NCBI RefSeq assembly: GCF_003061515.1
Contig: NZ_CP028924.1
Location: 1,426,001-1,490,000, forward strand
DNA from: Colwellia sp. Arc7-D
GTDB taxonomy: Bacteria > Pseudomonadota > Gammaproteobacteria > Enterobacterales > Alteromonadaceae
Reading direction: 5' to 3'
Length of the DNA stretch: 64,000 bases
A program made the position numbers and the translations under genes. The notes beneath the pieces were generated by a model. It was not told where the DNA came from. It saw only the letters and a program-made list of their open reading frames with translations, and did not search any database. Of this stretch, positions 17,128 to 26,077 are shown piece after piece (position 1 is the stretch's first letter; each line of letters opens with the position of its first letter).

Positions 17128-20100
17128 AGAATTTTTAGTTACCCACTTTAATACTTGGGCAGAAAATGAGCTACAAGCAGGATATCGTTATCAATTTAAA
17201 ACACCTGATGGTGATAAAGGCTTCAACCTATTTAAAGCCTTTATAAAGTTTACTAATGGCAGTATTCAAGTAAAAAATATTGAACTACAAACAATTCAAT
17301 ATGGCAAAACTAAGTTAATCCCTGTTTATCATGGTAAAACTGAAACTGGTTTTACTGAAAATTTCATATCACATTTGCGTGATGAAATTTCAGCACAACA
17401 AGGAGAACTTAAAGGCACATCGTTACTCATTATTCATAATTCGATGCTTGATACATTAATTAATTCAACTGAGGATATTGCTCAACTTGGTTTTGTTTGG
17501 CATCCAAAAAATATAAAACACCTATTGCATGCCGAGATAAACCAGGCAGATGATAAAGCTAAAATCTCTGAATGCTTACTTGATTATCACTTCGACGACA
17601 TTATTGATGATGGCGCTACAATGTTCGGCTTTGAAAAGCTGTACTATGCAATTGCTGACGGAGATTTACAATTTCACGAATTAGGCCTTTTAACGGATGA
17701 TCAGTTATCAAAGGAAGGCTGGAAAGGTGATCAGATAAGTGAACGAATTAAAGAAAATAAAGAATTAAGTGAAAAGCTTGATTTTATAACTCATCATTTC
17801 CCAAATGAATTAGAAGATAAGTTGGCGCGTTTAGACTTGAGTGAAAAATTTATAAAAGAGCATTTTCCTGATGGCGACGTTGAAAAATATAAAGAGCAAT
17901 TAGATTTAGGTGCGTGTTTTGCAGAGCAACAAAAAAACCGCACAAATTTACTTGAACTAGAAAGTGAAACTGCGCCTGATATTGAATTACTTAAAAAAGC
18001 TAAATCTGAAAAAGGAGCAGGTGTACGTGATCGGCACTTGATCTTATTATTAGAACCGGAACAGCATACTTTTGAATTAGAGTTATGTTTTTTAAATCAA
18101 AAGTTAAAAGATAGTTTTTGTAAAATTCAGCACAATCTGCATAAACCTGACGTACAAATAACGCTTAAAAATCCTGGTGGTGTCAGAAGCCGCGCGGTGT
18201 TAACAAGTAGTTTTGATGGTAGTGCCCGTTACTTCACTTTTCAGGTAAAAACAGACAAACCTAAAGAAACTCATCGCTTCAAAGTATTAGTTATTGGAAA
18301 AAATGATTTTTATATTGAGGGCTTTAAAAATACTTACTTAGTTGAACCAGCCAAACAATGGCTTACATTACAAACTGATGAACAATCTTTACAAATTAGC
18401 GACTTAAGTAATACGAGTATATTAAATTCCAACGAACAAGTTTTTGATGCTACTGAAATAGGTATTGTTGACTTTAAAAAACTCGCGAGTGAATCAGATG
18501 AAATATGCTTTGCCGTGCAAGGTTTAAATAGTTCGTTAACTTTTAATGTAGAAGGTGAAGTAGCTACAGATTCGCTTTTTTTACCCTTGATGCTAGATCA
18601 AGGGCGTTTTAATCATTTATTTAAAGATAGTTACTACGGACAATTCAATCGTAGTAAAAACAAAGTACTAATTGACGGAAAAGAAGTAGCCCCCAAAGGT
18701 AAGCGTTTAATGTTACTTCAAAATGAAGTGGAGTTAGTCGATTCTAGATTACTTGCGAAATTTAGCGCAGAAAACGACATAAACTTAGCTGATTTAGAAA
18801 TTAATTTTCCAGATTTATTCTTTGCTTATCGTAGCTTGTTTGATTATTTAGAGTTCCATAAAACACTATTAAGCATTGCTGGCTGGGGAGCAAAACTTAG
18901 AGGTTTAGTCGAACAAATCGTTATGGCTTATCAGGTAGCTATAGATGACATACCTTATCATGCACCTTTGTTAGATGAACATAAATTACTTGTAAATATC
19001 GGTTTTACAGAGTTTGATGAACAGGTTTATATCAGTCCTTTCCATCCTTTAGTTTTGGCGTACAACGTAAATTTAGCAAACAGCTTGAGTGAAGACAAAG
19101 AAGCAACAAGTAGCTTTAAGAATCTTCCTACAGTAACTATTCAACGTTTAACTGCACAAGGGTTATTACCATTTGTATATAACCCAGAATGTGATTTTTC
19201 CTATAATCATGCTGAAAAAGAGAATGTTTTTTGGTCTAAGTTAATTCCACAACAAGAAAGCAGTTACGATTATGTCCGCACGTTAGTTAAAGATAAAGTG
19301 GGCAAGTTTACCGCCGCGTTTAAGCATTTGTTTGTTACAGGCAGCAAAACTACATTGCTCATTAATTCTGTTAATAATCAGCAAAATAAAGAATTATTTC
19401 TAGGCTTAATTGATTTTATTAAACTCAAAAAAGATAAAGTAACAAACATACATGTAAATCTATATGATGAAACTGAATGTTATAACTGGTTTGATAAATT
19501 TGCTGATATGGCAAGTTATGACGATTTAAAAGAATTATGTGAACTCAATAAAGGTGCTGTACGTGAGCAAGCCGACACTATTATCGATCTGCTAAGAACG
19601 CGCTTAACCTACAGTAAGTATGAGCACGAAAAAGGTAATAAAGAGCAAGTTTATGCGCATATGTCATTTTTTAAAAATAATGAACGTGTACAAGCTGTAG
19701 ATGTTGATATATTAAAACAAAAAAGTGGTGTTGTTTGTCATGGTCTAATGCCAGGTGAGTCAGCATCAAATAAAAATGGTAGTTACTATACTTCTTTTGG
19801 CTTACAAGGTGTTGATGTTGAAAGCGCGCCTCACTTAAAACTCATCTCTACTTATAGTGGGTTAGTTAAACCAGCTAAACGCTCCCATGAAGAATACAGT
19901 GCATCCAAATCACAAGCATTAGTAGTAACAGAAAACTTTAAAACGCTACTTGAACGTTCTTATGAAAATTCAATTTGGACAACCATCATCGATCCAAAAG
20001 TAACGCTAGAATTTTTTGAAAACCAAAAAAACATGGTGCTAATTCATTACTCAGATAATTACACCAATTCAGTTAACTACGATGCGATTACTGTTACCAA

Positions 20101-22168
20101 ACAAACCGATTTGTACCATAAAGTATTGGAAAATGATGATGGCGGCATCATTGAAGAGTTTAATGCCTTTAATGGTGAGTGGTTATTAAATTTAGTTACT
20201 GCAAAAGATAATGAGCGTAAAGAAAAGCGAGGCATTATTGGCGCATATAAATACGTAAACTGTTTAGTTGCTAACTCTGACATAACGTGGGTTCCGCTTT
20301 CAATCGCTGAAATTGTGAGGGTTGCTGGAAATCTCGGTTTAAATATGAGCGATAGTGATTTATCACGTCATTCACAAGGTTTTAAAAAAGGTGCTATTTC
20401 AGACGATATATTGTTTGTAGGCTTTAAAGAGCAACAAATGATTTTGCTACCTGTTGAAGTTAAAACAGGTAAGCGTCAAACGCATAGTAAAGGCGTAGAA
20501 CAAGCTAAAGAGCTAAAGCGTTATTTTGAATCATTACTAGGGCAACAAACGTTAGCCGGTAATTTATATCGCGGATTATTTATGCGCCAAGTACTTATGC
20601 AAATAGATAAGTACAAACTTTATAAAGTATATGAAGATGGTTATTTCAATAATATTGAAAACAATAGCTCAGAATGGTTACAAGGTGATTACCAGTTAGC
20701 TGAGTTAGCAAACTATCCAGAAGGTATTCTATTTGTAAATGTAGAGGATAGCGATTTTACTAAAGCTTCCTTTTTACAAGTGCAAAATATTCTCAAAATT
20801 GAGTTACCCGCAGGTAATTTAGGTTATTGGGTGAAAACGCCGATGCAAACATTGGTAAACGATTTAACTCCAGCTAAATTACATCACATAGATGAGCAAT
20901 ATATTTTAAAAAATAATTGTTTAGTGAATACATTACAAAGTGCTGATGATGAATTAGAAGTGGCTGCAGAAGAAAATTCTCAGTCCATATCACCAAGTAG
21001 TATTGAAGCAAATAATGAAACTAGTAAAGAACAACCTGATACCACAGCACAAATGGAAGGTGTAACTGAACAGTCCGCTAATCATTCTGTACGTAAAAAA
21101 ATGCCAATTGAAGCATTACAGGCTATTTATCAGCAGATCATTGATTGTTATTACAGTCATAATATAACGGTAACTAAACCTAATGATGAAGAAGCCTTTG
21201 TTGAAGGCCCTGCCTCAATATTATTTAGAATTGAATTAAATCCAGGCACTGATCCCAAACGTGTATTTGAACGCTCTCAAGCACTCAAGTTAGCACTGAA
21301 ACTGGGCCAAGAACAAGAAGTTGGTTTTGGTATTGATAAAGGCTGTGTAACTATTGATGTACCTAAAAGCCAAGAACAACGTTACTTTGTAGACCAAAAT
21401 GATATCTGGCCGCATTGGCAACGACCTGATAACGCACTTGAAGTGCCGCTAGGTGAAGATCGATTTGGTGATGTTATCAAACTAAACTTTTCATCGTCAA
21501 ATTGCCCGCATTTATTAATTGGTGGCACAACAGGTAGTGGTAAATCTGAAGCCCTTAATACTATTTTATACGGAATGGTAGAGCATTATAGTGATGCAGA
21601 ATTAAAGTTAATGCTTATCGATCCTAAAGGTACAGAGCTTAATGACTTTGAACGCTATCCACATTTAATTGGCCGCATAGGTTTTGATGATGAAGATGCT
21701 TTAGTGCTATTAACGCAAGCCGTTGCTGAAATGCAGTCACGGTATGCACAGTTTAAGGCACAAGGTGTGCGCTCATTACCTGATTACAATGCTAAGGTAA
21801 GCAAAGAAGAACGCATTCCTTGGTGGGTACTTGTGCTTGACGAATATGCCGATTTAACCTCAGACAAAGACATGAAAAAGGATATTGAAGCCGAGCTTAA
21901 ACGCCTTGCGCAAAAAGCCCGTGCCGCAGGTATCCATTTAATTATTGCCACACAAAAGCCAAGTGGCGATGTAATCAGCACAAACTTACGTTCTAACTTA
22001 CCTGCTCAATTAGCACTACGCGTAAAAAATGGTACCGAAAGTCGAGTAATACTTGATGAACAAGGTGCCGAAGTACTTAATGGTAAAGGTGATGCTTATC
22101 TTAAATCAGAGGGTAAGTTGGTTAGGATTCAGTGTGCTAGGGTCTATGAAATAAGTTTAGGAAAATAG
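17108..22168 (+). CDS. dptH: DNA phosphorothioation-dependent restriction protein DptH, ATPase with nuclease-like core
   Basis: The 1,686-residue protein is the largest Dpt restriction subunit. The last 230 residues form an FtsK/HerA-type translocase ATPase with Walker A GGTTGSGKS at about 1472-1480 and Walker B VLVLDEYAD with Asp-Glu at about 1578-1579. About 350 residues earlier, SDDILFVGF then LLPVEVKTGK (Asp near 1099-1100, Glu 1117, Lys 1119) followed by GVEQAKEL looks like a PD-(D/E)XK nuclease core. An acidic low-complexity linker separates the two. The N-terminal 1,000 residues have no motif I recognise. The chosen ATG has GCGGGGA eight bases upstream; GTG at 17087 and ATG at 17099 are alternatives. 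The gene overlaps dptG. Confidence 0.92.
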   Translation: MLKKQFEEFLVTHFNTWAENELQAGYRYQFKTPDGDKGFNLFKAFIKFTNGSIQVKNIELQTIQYGKTKLIPVYHGKTETGFTENFISHLRDEISAQQGELKGTSLLIIHNSMLDTLINSTEDIAQLGFVWHPKNIKHLLHAEINQADDKAKISECLLDYHFDDIIDDGATMFGFEKLYYAIADGDLQFHELGLLTDDQLSKEGWKGDQISERIKENKELSEKLDFITHHFPNELEDKLARLDLSEKFIKEHFPDGDVEKYKEQLDLGACFAEQQKNRTNLLELESETAPDIELLKKAKSEKGAGVRDRHLILLLEPEQHTFELELCFLNQKLKDSFCKIQHNLHKPDVQITLKNPGGVRSRAVLTSSFDGSARYFTFQVKTDKPKETHRFKVLVIGKNDFYIEGFKNTYLVEPAKQWLTLQTDEQSLQISDLSNTSILNSNEQVFDATEIGIVDFKKLASESDEICFAVQGLNSSLTFNVEGEVATDSLFLPLMLDQGRFNHLFKDSYYGQFNRSKNKVLIDGKEVAPKGKRLMLLQNEVELVDSRLLAKFSAENDINLADLEINFPDLFFAYRSLFDYLEFHKTLLSIAGWGAKLRGLVEQIVMAYQVAIDDIPYHAPLLDEHKLLVNIGFTEFDEQVYISPFHPLVLAYNVNLANSLSEDKEATSSFKNLPTVTIQRLTAQGLLPFVYNPECDFSYNHAEKENVFWSKLIPQQESSYDYVRTLVKDKVGKFTAAFKHLFVTGSKTTLLINSVNNQQNKELFLGLIDFIKLKKDKVTNIHVNLYDETECYNWFDKFADMASYDDLKELCELNKGAVREQADTIIDLLRTRLTYSKYEHEKGNKEQVYAHMSFFKNNERVQAVDVDILKQKSGVVCHGLMPGESASNKNGSYYTSFGLQGVDVESAPHLKLISTYSGLVKPAKRSHEEYSASKSQALVVTENFKTLLERSYENSIWTTIIDPKVTLEFFENQKNMVLIHYSDNYTNSVNYDAITVTKQTDLYHKVLENDDGGIIEEFNAFNGEWLLNLVTAKDNERKEKRGIIGAYKYVNCLVANSDITWVPLSIAEIVRVAGNLGLNMSDSDLSRHSQGFKKGAISDDILFVGFKEQQMILLPVEVKTGKRQTHSKGVEQAKELKRYFESLLGQQTLAGNLYRGLFMRQVLMQIDKYKLYKVYEDGYFNNIENNSSEWLQGDYQLAELANYPEGILFVNVEDSDFTKASFLQVQNILKIELPAGNLGYWVKTPMQTLVNDLTPAKLHHIDEQYILKNNCLVNTLQSADDELEVAAEENSQSISPSSIEANNETSKEQPDTTAQMEGVTEQSANHSVRKKMPIEALQAIYQQIIDCYYSHNITVTKPNDEEAFVEGPASILFRIELNPGTDPKRVFERSQALKLALKLGQEQEVGFGIDKGCVTIDVPKSQEQRYFVDQNDIWPHWQRPDNALEVPLGEDRFGDVIKLNFSSSNCPHLLIGGTTGSGKSEALNTILYGMVEHYSDAELKLMLIDPKGTELNDFERYPHLIGRIGFDDEDALVLLTQAVAEMQSRYAQFKAQGVRSLPDYNAKVSKEERIPWWVLVLDEYADLTSDKDMKKDIEAELKRLAQKARAAGIHLIIATQKPSGDVISTNLRSNLPAQLALRVKNGTESRVILDEQGAEVLNGKGDAYLKSEGKLVRIQCARVYEISLGK

Positions 22169-22172
22169 TAGC

Positions 22173-22895
22173 ATGGAAGAAGAGATAGCAGAAAAAAATG
22201 CTTTAGGAATGAAAAAAAAGCTCGGTACTTTAATTGTTATTGTTTTAATTATAATAACTTTGGTAATAAGCTTATACATATATCAATTCAATAGTTATGC
22301 AATATCTGATAAACCTCAGGATTGGGGTCCATTTGGAGATTTTTTTGGTGGTGTGCTTAATCCTATATTGGCTTTTTGCTCATTTATAGCTTTACTTTAC
22401 ACAATCCATATTCAGCAAAATGAGTTAGCCTTAACAAGGATAGAACTAAAACGAAGTGTAGAAGCTCAGAAGCTGACGGCCACATTTACGAAAAAACAGA
22501 ATGAAGTAGCAAATAAACAACTCCATGATTTTACTATCCGAGAAAAGAAAAATGACGTATATCAGTTGATAAAATCGATTGATTCTAAGACTAAATATAT
22601 TTTAGATGTCAAGTGCCATAAAGTTATAGGTGGCCAAGGCAGTACATTAAAAGAAGCTATAAGATATATTACAAAAAATAAGGATACCTTATTGGCTACT
22701 GACTTTGCTGAAATAAGTAAACGAGTTGGTGTACAGTTGACAGAATTAGCAAAAGAAGTAGATTACCTTAAACTGCTTTTGAAAGACTTTGACGAGCTAG
22801 CCAAACATCAATATCTCAGTAAATATTACAATACCGTTTACGAGGATACTATCCAAGCTATTCAAATAATGAGAGTTTATCTAGATGAATCTTGA
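22173..22895 (+). CDS. Two-helix membrane protein resembling putative phage abortive infection proteins
   Basis: The 240-residue protein has two N-terminal membrane helices (about 17-37 and 57-79) around a short loop containing WGPFGDFFGGVLNPILAF, then a coiled-coil-prone cytoplasmic tail. This WGxFGDFxGGxLNP arrangement is what I recall from proteins annotated as putative phage abortive infection proteins, mostly in defence islands; no catalytic motif is visible. It starts four bases after dptH and overlaps the next gene by 11 bases, so it is part of the dpt transcription unit. A role as membrane effector or anchor of the defence system is inference. Confidence 0.65.
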   Translation: MEEEIAEKNALGMKKKLGTLIVIVLIIITLVISLYIYQFNSYAISDKPQDWGPFGDFFGGVLNPILAFCSFIALLYTIHIQQNELALTRIELKRSVEAQKLTATFTKKQNEVANKQLHDFTIREKKNDVYQLIKSIDSKTKYILDVKCHKVIGGQGSTLKEAIRYITKNKDTLLATDFAEISKRVGVQLTELAKEVDYLKLLLKDFDELAKHQYLSKYYNTVYEDTIQAIQIMRVYLDES

Positions 22896-23592
22896 TGTAA
22901 AAACCTTTTTTAATCGTTATGAAACAGATGGTTTTGACGATATTTCAGAATCCCCTGGAATATATTGCTGGTATGCCGAATTAAAAATTGAACCGGTTGA
23001 TTGGAAATATAATGATGGTTCAATAATTAGAGCTCTCAATGAAAGTCTACAAAAGCACCGAGCGAATGCTTTAACAACCAGTATTAAAAGCAATTTTGGA
23101 TTAAAGTGGGAGAAGACAATCCATGCTAATGAAAACATAAGGTGGGTAGATCAACTTGAAAGTATATTTGAAGAAGAGAATGAAGTGCACAAATTCTCGG
23201 CTCTAAATAATTTACTTGAACTAGATCAAAATAGAGAACTCATATCAACTGTTTTAAATGAAGTATCTCCATTATTTAATGTTCCTCTCTATATTGGTAA
23301 AGCTTACAATTTACAAAAAAGATTGAAAGAACATAAAAGAGAACTTGATTATTACGCAGACTCTACTCCTGACAACGCAGATCAATTATTTTCAAATGGG
23401 GAAAGCTTTGTAGAAAGAGCTATAGGAGCTGGTTTCGCTGTTGAAGAACTTGTTGTTTATACATTAGATCTTGTAAGTTTTGTTAAGGAAAGATCTATTT
23501 CAAATGTTTCTAATGATGACTTAAAGCAAGTAGCTTTGTTGGTCGAATATGTACTTAATAGAAGGCTACGACCTTCATTTGGAAAAATATAA
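22885..23592 (+). CDS. GIY-YIG nuclease domain protein
   Basis: The 235-residue protein carries split GIY-YIG hallmarks: SPGIYCWY at about residues 24-31 and, after an insertion of about 100 residues, VPLYIGKAYNLQKRLKEH with the conserved YIG and a basic arginine-type motif. The C-terminus EYVLNRRLRPSFGK resembles the family's closing Glu/Pro block. GIY-YIG enzymes cut DNA with a single metal ion. It overlaps both neighbours (11 bases upstream; TAATG downstream), so it is translationally coupled to the dpt operon and could be an additional nuclease of this restriction system. The large insertion between the GIY and YIG elements is unusual. Confidence 0.8.
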   Translation: MNLDVKTFFNRYETDGFDDISESPGIYCWYAELKIEPVDWKYNDGSIIRALNESLQKHRANALTTSIKSNFGLKWEKTIHANENIRWVDQLESIFEEENEVHKFSALNNLLELDQNRELISTVLNEVSPLFNVPLYIGKAYNLQKRLKEHKRELDYYADSTPDNADQLFSNGESFVERAIGAGFAVEELVVYTLDLVSFVKERSISNVSNDDLKQVALLVEYVLNRRLRPSFGKI

Positions 23593-25754
23593 TGAAAGAT
23601 ACTATTTTAGGGAATTTTGAGAAAACTAACACTAAATGGGAACATAATATTGTTGGAACTAAAGGGACTTTTTGGAGTTCAGCTGGAAAAATCGAATACA
23701 TAATGACCAGTGCTGGTTTGTCTATGGATGAACATGAGACTTCAGAGAAATTAACACGACAGTTATACCCGGTTAGAGAAATCTTAGACTTTGATAAAAT
23801 GGATTTTGATCAATTATTACAACGAGACTTAGATGATCACCGGGTAGCAACTGAACTAATCCCTTATTTATTAGAGAACTCTCATCGTGGTTTATCTTTT
23901 TTTCCACCGATTGTTGCTGCACTCTTGCCGTTTAGAAAAACTACACCTAAAGAAGCATTTGAAAAAGAAATCAGCACGGATATAGAAAGTGATGAAGATG
24001 GTTTATCTTGGAAAGGTACTATTAGCGGAAAGGCATATAAATACCAAGATCTTGTAACCCCGCAAGGCGGTGCTGCTCCATTTCCAATTTCTAAAATATC
24101 ATGGAATGAAGGAGGTGCAAGGTTAGTTGTTCTTGATGGGCAGCATAGAGCTATGGCTATGCTTGCAATAGCAAGAACTATTACAGGTAGCTGGCAAGAT
24201 AGCGGAGAAAAGTATAAATATTTTTATGAGTCTAGAATTAATAAAATAATAGATGAACTTGGTGGTGAAGCTTGGTTAGAAGAAAACATTTCGAAAATAG
24301 AATTCCCTGTTTGCATTATAAAGTTTAACAGTGAGAATGAATTAATTGATCAGCACGAAAGTGCTAGGAAGTTATTTGTCGATGTGAACCAAAACGCAAG
24401 AAGACCATCGGAGAGTAGGATTATATTACTTTCCGATAATGATTTACTAAATATTTTTACAAGAAAAACTCTTAACGAAATTAGAACTCCGCGATGTAGC
24501 TTTCCAATTAGTGCTGTAGAATATGACTACCCAGGCTCTGGTGCAGGAAAAGTACAATCGTCAAAGCCTATAAAATGGAGCTCAATCATAAATATTGAGA
24601 TGTTGCGTGCAGCAGTTTTGAGAACTGTTTTTGGACCATCCAAATTCATTGATAGTGTACGAAACAAGGTAAATGGGAAACCTAATTGGACGGATAAAAA
24701 TAAATATATGCGTGAAACACTTCGACTAAATGAGTGGTTTCCACGTTCACTTGAACATGAAGGCAGCGTTTTTGAGAGGAATAAAATAAAAAAAGATTAT
24801 TTTCCTAAAAGCAAAATTGATGAGTTCATCGAGCAGTATCAAAAATCCTGGGGTGAAAGTATTTTAATTGTACTAGAGAACTTTATTCCATTTAAAGCTC
24901 ATTCGGTTGCTTTAGAAAAGTTGTTAGCTGATTGGGGGACAATTGAGGTATATGCTTCACTTGCTAAAGAAGCTATTAGTCAAGGTCAAGGGATGTATTG
25001 GACTTTAAAAGATAGTTATCAGCATTGGAAGGATAATGGTGCAAAGGGTAGTGATGATACTTACAGAGCATGGGAAGCAATTAACTTCAAAAAGAAAGAT
25101 TTTGATAAGTTATTAGCAGAAGAATATTTGGGAAAAACTTCTGATAAAGCCATTAGTGATACGAAAAACTTCTATGAAATATTTAATACTTATGCATCAT
25201 TTGTAGGGTTATTTTTAGCTTTTAGTAGTTTAGCTAGAAAGCATGGGTATCAAGGTGAACAAATTCCTAAGTTTATTTCAGAAGTCATCAGCGTCATGAA
25301 TCAAGCTTTATTAGCGAAGAATAATAAATTAAGTCTGTTTATAAATCGAGATATAGAAGAGCCATTAAATCGAATCAAGGGAATGGATACGCCAGATTCG
25401 ACTTATTTTAGATATTTTTGGCTTGAATTAATCAATTATGGTATTGATAAAGATGCTGTTCTGATTCAAAAAGAAATCGTTAATGAACTAACTTCAGAAA
25501 CTAGGTTTTTATATTTTAATTACCTTAAAATGCAGTATATAAGCAGCCTCAAGAGTGAGAAATCAACTAAAGAATGGAATGATAATAAAGAAGACCTTGA
25601 AGAACTTGCTTTAAAGAGCTCGAAAGAACGAATTTCTCGCTCCTTAAAGAAGTGGTTTAATTTAAATAAACATGACTTTGATATTTGGTATCAAAAATAT
25701 ACTTCTCAGCAAGTAATTCAAGATGAGATTGACGAGAATAGTGAAGAAGTATAA
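23592..25754 (+). CDS. DGQHR domain protein, large DndB-like paralogue
   Basis: The 720-residue protein contains LVVLDGQHRAMAML (DGQHR at about residues 181-186), preceded by an FFPPIVAALLPF block and followed by VCIIKF and LFVDVNQNARRPS, the core pattern of the DndB/DGQHR family. It is twice the length of the true dndB at 29679-30770 and has an additional C-terminal region of about 400 residues, mostly helical. DGQHR proteins occur with phosphorothioation and other modification systems; DndB is a regulator or partner. Its ATG shares a base with the stop codon of the GIY-YIG gene. It converges on dndE with a 37-base overlap of coding ends. Confidence 0.82.
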   Translation: MKDTILGNFEKTNTKWEHNIVGTKGTFWSSAGKIEYIMTSAGLSMDEHETSEKLTRQLYPVREILDFDKMDFDQLLQRDLDDHRVATELIPYLLENSHRGLSFFPPIVAALLPFRKTTPKEAFEKEISTDIESDEDGLSWKGTISGKAYKYQDLVTPQGGAAPFPISKISWNEGGARLVVLDGQHRAMAMLAIARTITGSWQDSGEKYKYFYESRINKIIDELGGEAWLEENISKIEFPVCIIKFNSENELIDQHESARKLFVDVNQNARRPSESRIILLSDNDLLNIFTRKTLNEIRTPRCSFPISAVEYDYPGSGAGKVQSSKPIKWSSIINIEMLRAAVLRTVFGPSKFIDSVRNKVNGKPNWTDKNKYMRETLRLNEWFPRSLEHEGSVFERNKIKKDYFPKSKIDEFIEQYQKSWGESILIVLENFIPFKAHSVALEKLLADWGTIEVYASLAKEAISQGQGMYWTLKDSYQHWKDNGAKGSDDTYRAWEAINFKKKDFDKLLAEEYLGKTSDKAISDTKNFYEIFNTYASFVGLFLAFSSLARKHGYQGEQIPKFISEVISVMNQALLAKNNKLSLFINRDIEEPLNRIKGMDTPDSTYFRYFWLELINYGIDKDAVLIQKEIVNELTSETRFLYFNYLKMQYISSLKSEKSTKEWNDNKEDLEELALKSSKERISRSLKKWFNLNKHDFDIWYQKYTSQQVIQDEIDENSEEV

Positions 25755-26077
25755 AAACTAATCCCGCGATTCAAGTGTAACTTAAAAAAATCAGCAAAAG
25801 GCACACCAATTAGGTGTGCTTTTTGCTTTTGGTAAGTTTCACGTAATAGCGCCAAATACACCTCTGAATACTCGCCAGAAAATACTTTCCAGCTCATCTC
25901 AACATTGCTGTTTGAAGGGATATCTTCATAGGCAGGCGCGGTTTCTTCTGCTAATGACATACAAAGTGCCCACCGACATAAGACATTCCAGTTTTCGATA
26001 CCTGTTTTTCGTTTTAAAGTGCTTAGTTGTTGCTTTTGCTTTTCAGAAAGACGGATAGTCTCAATTGTAAGTTCCAT
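25718..26077 (-). CDS. dndE: DNA sulfur modification protein DndE
   Basis: The 119-residue protein matches DndE: an N-terminal MELTIETIRLSEKQKQQLSTLKRKTGI block, a NWNVLCRWALCMSLAEE segment and a C-terminal FADFFKLHLNRGISF motif. DndE forms a tetramer that binds nicked DNA in the DndCDE modification complex. Its ATG shares a base with the dndD stop codon. Its last 12 codons overlap the end of the convergent DGQHR gene, and a long terminator-like hairpin (25793-25827) lies within its coding sequence. Confidence 0.92.
   Translation of the reverse strand: MELTIETIRLSEKQKQQLSTLKRKTGIENWNVLCRWALCMSLAEETAPAYEDIPSNSNVEMSWKVFSGEYSEVYLALLRETYQKQKAHLIGVPFADFFKLHLNRGISFYTSSLFSSISS
25793..25827. terminator. 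Bidirectional terminator-like hairpin inside dndE
   Basis: A 15-position stem (25793-25807 with 25813-25827, five-base loop) pairs completely on the plus strand with one G-U pair. A T-rich stretch follows on the plus strand and a run of seven T on the minus strand. It would end transcription of the convergent dpt operon 40-70 bases past its stop, while lying within the dndE reading frame. Confidence 0.6.
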
